From Macrophomina tecta (taxonomy: Eukaryota > Ascomycota > Dothideomycetes > Botryosphaeriales > Botryosphaeriaceae): a stretch of DNA of 64,000 bases. Below are positions 56,264-64,000 of the stretch, in pieces. How positions within the stretch are numbered: position 1 is the first letter of the stretch; the number at the start of each line of letters is the position of its first letter. The stretch is from positions 2,418,001 to 2,482,000 of the forward strand of contig JAKSGN010000006.1 of NCBI GenBank assembly GCA_024180945.1. The letters run 5' to 3'. Under the pieces are notes generated by a model. It was not told the origin of the DNA and did not search any database. It saw nothing but the letters and a program-made list of their open reading frames with translations. The translations under genes were made by a program, and so were the position numbers.

Positions 56264-56780
56264 ATGCTGCGCACCCTGGCCCGGCGCGCTGCCGAGCCCC
56301 CGCGACCTGCCTTCGACATCCATAACAATCCCTACAAGGCCAAGCGCCTGTGGCCGCCCGATTTCTCCAAGCTCCCGCCGAAGCACCAGTTCCGCCTCGA
56401 GCGCAAGTACAGACGCAGATCCCAGCTGAAATGGGCCCGCCCGCGGTGGAATAAGTTTGTGAAGCTGGCACAATGGGCGACAATATCATGTGGGATCCAC
56501 AATGCCGCTACTCTTGGCGGAGGTGCTGATGCGACAGTAGTCGTCGTTGTATACGGCGTGCTCTTCATGGATTGGAGAGATGAGGTTCAGGCCAAGGGCC
56601 GTTCCCGTGATGCGAATGCTCAGCCGTTCCAAGGGGTAAATACCGCAGCGCAACCTTGGACCAACCCGCATGTTGACTATGAGAAAGATCCGCGATTGGT
56701 ACAGACGTACCGTAGACTCGATTTGGTCCAAGCCTGCTCCGCAACCCGACCAGCCTCAGCCTTCGTCGCGGACTGCCTAA
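56264..56780 (+). CDS. Small single-pass, probably mitochondrial, membrane protein, 138 aa
   Basis: Three exons (56264-56489, 56538-56635, 56688-56780) encode 138 residues. Both introns (48 and 52 nt) were placed by reading frame. The second brings PFQG next to IRDWYRRTVDSIWSKPAP in a different frame from the unspliced one, and the last exon then ends cleanly at TAA. The N terminus MLRTLARRAAEPPRPAF is Arg-rich and lacks acidic residues for 15 positions, a plausible mitochondrial targeting signal. Then comes a basic conserved-looking block (NNPYKAKRLWPPDFSKLPPK, RLERKYRRRSQLKWARPRW), one transmembrane helix (about 72-90, ISLVVVVYGVLFMDW) and a soluble tail. I recognise the sequence type as a fungal conserved small protein, but do not know its function. 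Divergent from the leucyl-tRNA synthetase gene, which implies housekeeping expression. Confidence 0.72.
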
Positions 56781-57837
56781 GGTATGCCTGAAGAAAGAAA
56801 ATGGAATTGAAAATGCCACAGCATGTTCCTGTAGACGGGGCAGGGCGAGTCGCAGTGGTAAGAAGGCCATGATTCGACAAAAATAGCAAGCCAGGCTACA
56901 CGCGGGCATGTGTGCTCCAATGGTTTCCAAGCTTATTCTATCCAAGCTTTGACCGAACTCCGAAATCTTCTCCAATACGGACAAGAATCGCATCGAAGCA
57001 TATCACTCACCCTTCGTATACATCGCCGCACTCCCCCCACATCCCGCACAGAACAATCCGGACCAGAATAGCCCTGCCAACACTCCGCCGTAGGATAATT
57101 TCGGCTGGAGGCTGTGCGAACAACGCCTTGTCGCGCTAAAGACAGGAAGCCCTGAGCGAGATTAAGTTTCGTCGTCATGTTCGCCCTTTGGTCGCGCCAA
57201 AGACACGGCTACCAGGTAGTCTCAGTAGTAGAATCTCAACAACGCAAGCGTAGAGCAAGGTCTAAGTGGTCGTGGCTGAGGAAAGAGAGGCTTGTCGTTG
57301 TTTGAAATTGGGCTTTGCCCAGCGAATGGTCAGCCCGCGTCGGTCGTTTCGGGCAAGCGGCCCCGAGTAGGGCAAGCCATCCCGACGACAGTCGGCCGAG
57401 ACGTGCGGCGATTTCATCCTCCGCTCTGCCTGGAGCGAGAAAACCCCCCGCACGTCTTTGGAGTGCCTGCCTTTTCTGCTGTATAGCAACCAGCGACTTG
57501 CTTTTGCACTATAGCAGCGTCCTCCAGCTTTGGCGCAGCGCACCTGATGCCTCGAACGGATTCAAGCCGCAACAATTCGCCCGCCAGACTTTCCGTATGC
57601 GTTGACGCTTCGGAATTTAGCACCAAAACTCATCTCCCCCACATGTCTGGCCTCTCATTGGCTGATTTTCCAAGCCGGCGGCGCAGGTTCCCTGGCCCTC
57701 CCCGCCTTAGCCTCTACCCGTGCCAACCTTCCCGATGCGCCATGAAAAGGTCATTAACGCCGACCCTGCCTTCGCACACCATGCCTTCTGCCTCATTCCT
57801 CCAGACCCTTTGATTTTTTTTTCCCAGCTTAGGCCAC
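56781..57837. other. Intergenic region, nothing recognised
   Basis: 3' UTR of the small membrane-protein gene and promoter of the Zn2Cys6 gene beginning at 57838. Overlapping frames on both strands between 57290 and 57630 have no motif. Confidence 0.45.
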
Positions 57838-60227
57838 ATGTCTTCGGTGCCACGAACCCGCACTGGCTGCCAGGTGAGAATATATTCCTTGAGATGATAT
57901 AATTGGTTCTCCATGGCTGATGTAAGCCGTCGCAGAGCTGCCGTGTAAGGTATGTGATGGATGGCCCAGCTTGATGTGTGTATACCTGTTGGTTAACCAA
58001 TCTTCCGAGCCAGGCACCTGAAATGTTGGTACCCACTTTCTAAGCCCTATTGGTGGGTTCTGCTAACGGCCTGGAATTTCGCGCAGGTGATGAACAGAGA
58101 CCGTCATGTACCCGCTGCGCGAAGAGTGGCATCGAGTGCGTAAGGGGTTACAATATTCGCTTCCGTCATAGCTTGAATCCCAGGTACACCTCCCACCCAC
58201 ATTCCATCGCCTATTGCCGGCCACCATCGTGTTTTGATCGACCTGATGCACTGCTGTTCATCTGCCCAGCGGACTGATCGCCCCTGAGAGCGCAATCCCG
58301 CATCAAGATCTGAAACGGCTGATCAGTCAACAGTGTCGCCAACCTCAAAGAATTTGGACTGGGAAAGTGCGAGTACGACTTCGCAAAGAACCAGCCGTGG
58401 TGTAAAACCACTCATAATCTGAGCTACGTTGATGAGACGCCCGAACTGCGGAACATCTACGACCATGACCAGGACTCAAACGACAACATCGTCGTCACTC
58501 CCCCTGGATTCAGAGACAACGTAGCCGCGGACCTAGCCGATGATTTCTCTGTATCATCAGTTCCACACAGATCACGAGCCGTACAGCCATCTCCATCGAG
58601 CCGACAGAGTATCAGCGAGGCAGGCTCCTCGCCAAAACGCCGCAAGCTTGAACTCCCACACCGTTCTGACGCGGCGTCACAGAGATCGCCTGGTCAAGAA
58701 AGCGGCCTCCTGATCCGGTCAGGCTCACAAGTGCAGCTCACTCCACCGGTCGGTACAGCCAGCAACCCTGCTTTCCCTTCACTAGAGCCAGCTTCTTCGC
58801 TAGCTAGTGACTTTGCTGCCGACTTTCCCTCCATCTCGAGTACTTCGCTTGCGTTGTCGAAAATATACCTGGAAACGCCAGTATGGCCTCTGGAAAAGAA
58901 GGAAGAAGCAGCACTCTTGCGATATTTTGTCGATAACCTGGCAGCATCATTCGATCTCTGCGATCCGGATCGGCACTTCCAACTGGTGGTTCCACATAGA
59001 GCGGCAGTATGCCCGCCGCTCCTGAACGCAATCCTTGCCGTGTCAGCAAGACACTGGAGCAGAGTCGGCGACTACGACCCCTATGTCGCTGAAAGATACC
59101 ACTCAGAGTGCCTGAAGCACCTCATTCCAATGTTGGATGAGACGGCCGCATTGATGGATGAGAATCTATTGGCGGCGACGGTGATATTGCGCTTCCTGGA
59201 GGAAATTGACATCCCAGTGTCGGGCACTGAGTCTCAGAGCCATCTTCTAGGGACTCAGGTGTTCCTCACAGCGCAAGAACGGTCGACTGTATACGGGGGC
59301 TTGAGACAAGCAGCTTTTTGGGTCGGACTCCGCCAGGAGATCTACATGGCCTTCGTCAACCAACGGACGATCATACCCGTGCTGGAACACTGCAACATAG
59401 ATCGTTCCTTTGAGAATGCGAGTGATTGCGTTTGGGCGAATCGAATTGTCACGCATTGTGCAGACGTCTTGCGTTACTGCTTTGGCGACGGGGAGCAGAG
59501 CTTGGCTAACTACAACAGGTTGTTGGACTACTGCGATGGATGGTATATGTTCAAGCCGCCGTCATTCTCTCCAATTTACTACCGAGAGCCTGACGGAGAA
59601 ACCATTGTTTTCCCTGAGGTCTGGCTTCTGAGCGATGCCGTCACGACGGGCCTGCAACACTACCATCTGGCCAAGATACTTCTGACGGCACACAATCCCA
59701 AAGTGCCCCGACTGGGACCTGGCCAAAAGCATGCCCTCACAAAGATGGATGTAAGCATGTTTCCTTCCCGCTGGCATGACCTTTCACTGACCTTCATCGC
59801 CAGGAGCAAATCAAAGACGACGTGCGAGCACTTTGCGGCATGGCCACGTCAAACGAGCGTTGCCCACCGAACTTCGTGTACGATCCATTCCTTTCCAGCC
59901 ATCCGCCAAAGTCCGGCCCCAAAAGGGCTAACGCAGCTCTTAGAACCGCATCCATGGCCATCGCCCTCGCGGGAGAACGATTCACCGATCGGGCGGAACA
60001 AGCAGCCCTCATGGAAATACTCGAGAAGTGCGAGAACGAGCACGCATGGCCCACGCTTATCGCGTAAGTAATCTGTGCACTTTTGGCAAGCAAGGGTGCG
60101 GAAGCGGTTGCTGACGTTTCGCAGACAAGCGCAACTGAAAGAAGCGTGGGGTTGGCCTACTGATGAAGCGTCTCAGCTGGAAGCCAGTCGAGTCAGTATC
60201 GACGGGTTGGTAAACGCGCTGTCTTAA
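57838..60227 (+). CDS. Zn(II)2Cys6 factor with microexons in the zinc cluster, 645 aa
   Basis: Seven exons: 57838-57873, 57936-57949, 58014-58024, 58087-58183, 58334-59750, 59804-60063, 60125-60227. They sum to 1938 nt and close in frame at 645 residues. Exons 1-3 are 36, 14 and 11 nt. Only this combination builds a complete cluster, TGCQSCRVRHLKCDEQRP, with C11, C14, C21, C28, C31 and C38 in perfect x2-x6-x6-x2-x6 spacing. The 11-nt exon supplies the bases between the CRVR codons and the third cysteine. Downstream is a basic Ser-rich linker with SSPKRRKLEL, a probable nuclear signal near residue 150, then a long helical fungal-specific transcription factor domain (residues about 220-600) with LLRYFVDNLAASFDLCDPDRHFQ and PLLNAILAVSARHWSR. 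This type II arrangement is found in many fungal activators. No target can be named. Confidence 0.82.
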
Positions 60228-61087
60228 AGTCGCTATTGGATTGTGAATAACGAAACTGTTCAAGCACCAGCTCGTCGCGCCATGGGGTATTTGCGAGGAA
60301 GCCTATAAGCGTACTGTTTCACTCGGACCCTGCGTGATCTGTAAGCCCGCTGATGTGATTGGGGACTTAGCGCTTCATGGGGCAGCCTCTGCAAAGCAGG
60401 ACGGCGCGGGGAGGCTGCAGACTGTAGCGCCCCCACCGCATTCAGAGCTCAACGGGGCATGTCGGCCAACGACGACGACGCGGATCACCGAGTGCGTATA
60501 GATCCTTCGCGGACGCCACCTGCCCCCGGGCACGCCAACGACCGTCACATGCTGCGCAGATGGGACGCATATGGAGAATGTGGATCCGAAAGGCATGTCG
60601 GACGGAATTTCCAAGTTGAATCGGGCCAGAGTAGCTGCTGACGACCTGCTTAGCCCCAACCGCAGAGGGAAGGTGGCGCGTCCAAAGACGGGAACTTGCC
60701 CCGCAATTCCCCAGACCAGCTCGACTTTTTCCCCACACTCTGCGCCCCGGACTGACGCACACGCTCCCGCCGCCAGGGCGCGGGATCCAGATTGCGGCGA
60801 ACATGCGGAAGGCTGAACAACTCGACGAGGGAGCCTCGTGCGGTCTCGGCGCCGAAAGTGGTGGGGGCCTGGAGGGGCTGCCGTTTCCAGCACCTGTTCT
60901 CCGCGACGCCAGAACGGCAAGTCAAGCCCGCTGGAATTTTCTATATCAACGTCCGGCTGGCCCAGCCATCAGATAGCAGTGCACTCATGTTCTTCGCATA
61001 AATTTGTCTCTTTCCCCGGCTGTCGCTCCCACCGCCTATATCTGCTGCACCATACCTCGACCTTTCTCTTCTTGATACCCGCCAACC
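60228..61087. promoter_or_regulatory. Promoter region of cytochrome P450 reductase
   Basis: 860 bp upstream of the reductase ATG, including the 3' UTR of the preceding regulator. A pyrimidine-rich leader (about 61005-61085) is typical of strongly expressed fungal genes. A 181-codon minus frame at 60375-60920 is unsupported. Confidence 0.4.
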
Positions 61088-63229
61088 ATGGCACACCTTC
61101 TGTCAAACCCCGCTTTTCAGCAGACCCTGAAAGAGCTCTCGCAGGTCGCGAAGCCTCAGTCCGCCGCCGACATTGCTGCCCTCGGCGTGCTGGCGCTCGG
61201 CTCCGCTGGCTACCTCCTGCGCGGATACACCTGGGACAAGCCTGATCCCTATGACTACATCTGGTACGAGCGGCCGCAGTTGAAGAACGGAGGCGCCCTC
61301 AACGCCAAAAAGGAGACCCGCAACATCGCACAGAAGCTCGACGAGGCCAACAAGGACCTCGTCATTTTCTGGGGCTCGCAGTCCGGTACCGCCGAGGGCT
61401 TCGCCAACCGTTTAGCAAGGGAATGCCATCTTCGCTTCGGTCTGGAGGCGATGGCAGCAGACCTGTCCGACTTCGATGCCGAAACCATCGCCCTTATCCC
61501 AGAGTCGAAGCTGGCCATCTTCATCTGCTCGACTTTCGGCGAGGGTGATCCCAGTGACAACACTGCTGGTCTTTGGGACTGGCTCCTCAAGAGCAGCGAC
61601 ACCTCTCTCAAGAACCTGCGCTACTTCGCCTTCGGTCTTGGAAATAGCAATTACAAGTACTACAACCGGGTGATCGATGTCATTGTCGAGAAGCTCGATC
61701 AGTTTGGCGCTCGCCCCATGCTGCCTGTCGGCAAGGCAGATGACGCCGAGGGCGGGACGGAAGAAGACTTCATGGCTTGGAAGGACGAGCTCTTCAACGT
61801 CTTCAAGAAAGACCTCAATCTTGAAGAGCGCGAGATCAAGTACGAGCCCACGCTCGCCACTGTCGAGGACGAGTCTCTCGAGCCCATCGACCTCCACCAC
61901 GGAGAGCCGGTTCACCCACGAGACAACCCCAAGGCCGCAGCAGCCTGCTCCCCCATCAAGGCCTTGAAGATCCAGAACCCTCGCGAGCTGTTCCACACCA
62001 AGACCCGCAACTGCGTCCACCTCGACCTCGACCTCTCCGACCACCCCGAGATGAAGTACAAGACCGGCGACCATCTCGCCGTCTGGCCCACCAATCCCGA
62101 CGGCGAAGTCGAGACCCTCCTCACCGCCCTCGGCCTCTCTGACCGTCGCGACGTACCCATCTCTATCAAATCCCTCGACCCGACCCTCAAAGTGAAGGTG
62201 CCTACTCCGACCACCGCATCCGCACTCTTCCGCTATTACCTCGAGATCTGCGCGCCCGTCTCGCGGGACACCATTCTCTCCGTCTCCCCATTCGCCCCAA
62301 CCTCAGAAGCCAAATCCTTCCTCCTCACCCTCGGCAAAGACAAAGCCGCCTACCACGCCTACCTCACCCACACGCACCTTACCCTGGGTCGCCTCCTCCA
62401 ACTCGCAGCCCCCAACACGACCTGGCCCGCCCTTCCGCTCTCCTATCTCATCGAAACCCTCCCGCGCCTGCAGCCCCGCTACTACAGCATATCCTCCTCC
62501 TCCGTCATCTCCCCGCGCCACCCCTCCATCACCGCCCTCGTCTCCACCACGCCACTCCCCGCCGCGCCCCAGCCCACCGTCATCCCCGGCCTGGCCTCCA
62601 ACTACCTCCTCGCGCACGCCCACGCCTTGATCTCCCCCTCAGCTCCCCACCCCAACCAACAATGCACCTATACCCTATCCGGCCCCTCCGACGCCCTCGC
62701 CGGCGGCAAGCTCTTCGCTCACGTCCGCAAATCCAAATTCAAGCTGCCCATCTCCGGCGCGACGCCGCTCGTCATGGTCGCGGCGGGAACGGGCCTCGCG
62801 CCCTTCCGCGCATTCGTCGCCGAGCGCGCGCGCCTGCACGCCATGGGCAAGGACGTCGGGCGCATGCTACTGTTCTTCGGGTGCCGCCACCCGGACGAGG
62901 ACTACATCTATCGCGAGGAGCTGGAGAAGTGCGAGCACGAGCTCGGCGGGAAGATGAGCATTGTGACGGCGTTTTCGCGTGTCGAGGGGGAGGGATCGAA
63001 GAAGGTGTATGTGCAGGATCGTGTGTCGGAGCGGGTGGAGGAGGTTTTGGGGCTGTTGGATGAGGGAGCGAACTTTTACGTGTGTGGGAGGGCGAGTATG
63101 GCGAGGGAGGTCGGGAAGAGGGTTGGTGAGGGAATGAGGAAGAGGCAGGGGTGGGGCGATCAAGAGGTCAGGGAGTGGAGTGAAGGGATTAAGAGGAGAG
63201 GGAAGTGGTTGGAGGATGTTTGGGGTTGA
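61088..63229 (+). CDS. cprA: NADPH-cytochrome P450 reductase, 713 aa
   Basis: A single intronless exon encodes 713 residues. The enzyme passes electrons from NADPH through FAD and FMN to P450s (and to squalene epoxidase and others) at the ER. Residues about 27-46 (AADIAALGVLALGSAGYLLR) are the N-terminal membrane anchor. The FMN domain has FWGSQSGTAEGFANRLA, CSTFGEGDPSDN and FGLGNSNYKYYN. The FAD domain has RYYSISSSS and GLASNYL. The NADPH domain has VAAGTGLAPFRAFVAERARL, FGCRHPDEDYIY and FYVCGRA, and the protein ends LEDVWG, carrying the C-terminal Trp that stacks on FAD. Length matches fungal CPR (about 690-715). No P450 gene lies in the window, so this is the general redox partner rather than a cluster member. 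Confidence 0.97.
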   Translation: MAHLLSNPAFQQTLKELSQVAKPQSAADIAALGVLALGSAGYLLRGYTWDKPDPYDYIWYERPQLKNGGALNAKKETRNIAQKLDEANKDLVIFWGSQSGTAEGFANRLARECHLRFGLEAMAADLSDFDAETIALIPESKLAIFICSTFGEGDPSDNTAGLWDWLLKSSDTSLKNLRYFAFGLGNSNYKYYNRVIDVIVEKLDQFGARPMLPVGKADDAEGGTEEDFMAWKDELFNVFKKDLNLEEREIKYEPTLATVEDESLEPIDLHHGEPVHPRDNPKAAAACSPIKALKIQNPRELFHTKTRNCVHLDLDLSDHPEMKYKTGDHLAVWPTNPDGEVETLLTALGLSDRRDVPISIKSLDPTLKVKVPTPTTASALFRYYLEICAPVSRDTILSVSPFAPTSEAKSFLLTLGKDKAAYHAYLTHTHLTLGRLLQLAAPNTTWPALPLSYLIETLPRLQPRYYSISSSSVISPRHPSITALVSTTPLPAAPQPTVIPGLASNYLLAHAHALISPSAPHPNQQCTYTLSGPSDALAGGKLFAHVRKSKFKLPISGATPLVMVAAGTGLAPFRAFVAERARLHAMGKDVGRMLLFFGCRHPDEDYIYREELEKCEHELGGKMSIVTAFSRVEGEGSKKVYVQDRVSERVEEVLGLLDEGANFYVCGRASMAREVGKRVGEGMRKRQGWGDQEVREWSEGIKRRGKWLEDVWG

Positions 63230-63548
63230 GGCTGAGTGCTTTTGATAGTTTTGCTCCGGTTCACTTTTAGATTCGCGACTCGGATTGGGGGCTTTCTTTC
63301 TTTCTTTCTTTCTTTCTTTTTTTTTTTTTTTTTTTTTTTGGTCAATAAGAGGAGCGTGGCGTTATGTAGTAGATAAATGATAAAACAAGGTCTCTTTCAT
63401 CTTAAACATTTCATTCTTCATTATGCTGATCGTGAATCCATCAGAGCGGGAATAAAATAATAAAATAATACACTTTGAAAAGGGAGAAGACCTCTCTCTC
63501 TCAAAAAAAAAAAAAAAAAAAAATCAAGCATGAACAGATTTTTGCCAT
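63230..63548. other. Convergent 3' flanks with simple repeats
   Basis: 319 bp between the ends of the reductase (plus) and the short protein gene (minus). It includes the CTTT/T tract noted separately and an A run at 63503-63523. Both genes probably end here. Confidence 0.5.
63292..63339. repeat. (CTTT)n microsatellite and T run
   Basis: Tandem CTTT units pass into an uninterrupted T run. The start of the window's last gene is also flanked by CTTT-rich sequence (63974-64000). Such tracts vary in length between strains. Confidence 0.9.
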
Positions 63549-63968
63549 TCACAGCCCCAACGGGTTCTGCCCCGTCTGCTCCTTGCCGCCGAACTTCTCC
63601 TTGTCCTTCTGGCTGCCGAAGTCCTCGGCGCGCTTGTCGCCGCCCAGGATCTGCGAGCGCTCCTGCTTCTCGCCCGTCACGGGGTCGAGGACGGGCTTGG
63701 TCACGCCGCCGACGATGCCGGTGACGGGCTGGGTGACGGTGCCGACGACGGCGCCGACGGGCGAGAGGACCTTGCCCAGGCCGTTGCCGACCGGGTCGAG
63801 GCCCTTGGCGAGGATGCCTGGCGGGAGGAAAGGAGCCTTGATCAGTAACGCGCCACAGAACGGGGACGGAGGCCTGAGACGCTGGGCCTGCGGTAGAATC
63901 ACTGCGGGAATACACCTACCGCTCGGCTGGTTACCGGCTTCCTCGTTCGAGTTGTTGGGGTTCGACAT
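63549..63968 (-). CDS. Small repeat-rich hydrophilic protein, 105 aa
   Basis: Two exons (63920-63968 and 63549-63817, intron gtaggt...gccag, 102 nt) encode 105 residues. After MSNPNNSNEEAGNQPSG the protein has loosely repeated Pro/Val/Gly units (LDPVGNGLGKVLSPVG, VVGTVTQPVTGIVGG, VTKPVLDPVTG). It ends in a charged tail containing QILGGDKRAEDFGSQKDKEK and a final KEQTGQNPLGL. No signal peptide, no Cys and no long hydrophobic helix are present. The composition suggests a flexible, possibly stress-associated, soluble protein. I do not recognise a named family with certainty, so no function is given. Start is the only ATG upstream of the splice. Confidence 0.75.
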   Translation of the reverse strand: MSNPNNSNEEAGNQPSGRCIPAVILPQAQRLRPPSPFCGALLIKAPFLPPGILAKGLDPVGNGLGKVLSPVGAVVGTVTQPVTGIVGGVTKPVLDPVTGEKQERSQILGGDKRAEDFGSQKDKEKFGGKEQTGQNPLGL

Positions 63969-64000
63969 TACTCTTTTTTTTCTTTCTTTCTTTTCTTTGC

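Noticed and set aside
1..64000. CRISPR arrays, bacterial operons, prophage or secondary-metabolite megasynthases
   Set aside because: The DNA is fungal nuclear. No repeat-spacer array, no polyketide or non-ribosomal peptide synthase and no phage genes were seen.

Overview
The window is nuclear DNA of a filamentous ascomycete (Pezizomycotina). The evidence is many short GT-AG introns (about 48-220 nt) with CTAAC/CTGAC-type branch sites, a HET-domain protein, three Zn(II)2Cys6 regulators, a fasciclin-domain secreted protein, an Hsp9/Hsp12-type stress protein and other fungal families. The exact species cannot be told from the sequence. Gene models below were built by hand by joining reading frames across splice sites. 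All multi-exon models close in frame except glutamate decarboxylase.

Layout. 1-16.9 kb is gene-poor: one Zn(II)2Cys6 factor (6.5-7.9 kb), one probable small membrane protein (14.8-15.0 kb), and otherwise nothing recognisable. 16.9-27.0 kb holds a coherent group: a Zn(II)2Cys6/fungal_trans regulator, a Dal5/Tna1-like anion:cation symporter and, divergently transcribed from the symporter, a complete ATP-dependent 5-oxoprolinase. A knot of GATA motifs lies in the shared promoter. This looks like a module for taking up and opening 5-oxoproline (pyroglutamate) or a related amide under nitrogen control. 28-38 kb has, all on the minus strand, a divergent QCR6-type hinge protein, a HET-domain protein, a RING protein and glutamate decarboxylase carrying one extra base. 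38-47 kb, on the plus strand, has a fasciclin protein with a His/Pro-rich linker, an Hsp9/12-like protein, a DapA-superfamily aldolase and an aspartate aminotransferase. 47.8-48.0 kb is a U2 snRNA gene. 48-56 kb (minus) has a 923-residue fungal C2H2 protein and cytosolic leucyl-tRNA synthetase. The synthetase shares a 262-bp promoter with a small single-pass membrane protein. 57.8-63.2 kb (plus) has a third Zn(II)2Cys6 factor, whose zinc cluster is assembled from 36-, 14-, 11- and 97-nt exons, and NADPH-cytochrome P450 reductase. A short repeat-rich protein of unknown role closes the window.

The most unusual item is the U2 snRNA. Its stem-loops and Sm-like site look intact, but the normally invariant branch-site-recognition hexamer GUAGUA reads GAAGUA. 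The introns in this same window carry ordinary branch sites. Next in interest are the 11-nt microexon, the 5-oxoproline module, the glutamate decarboxylase frameshift and the QCR6 paralogue.
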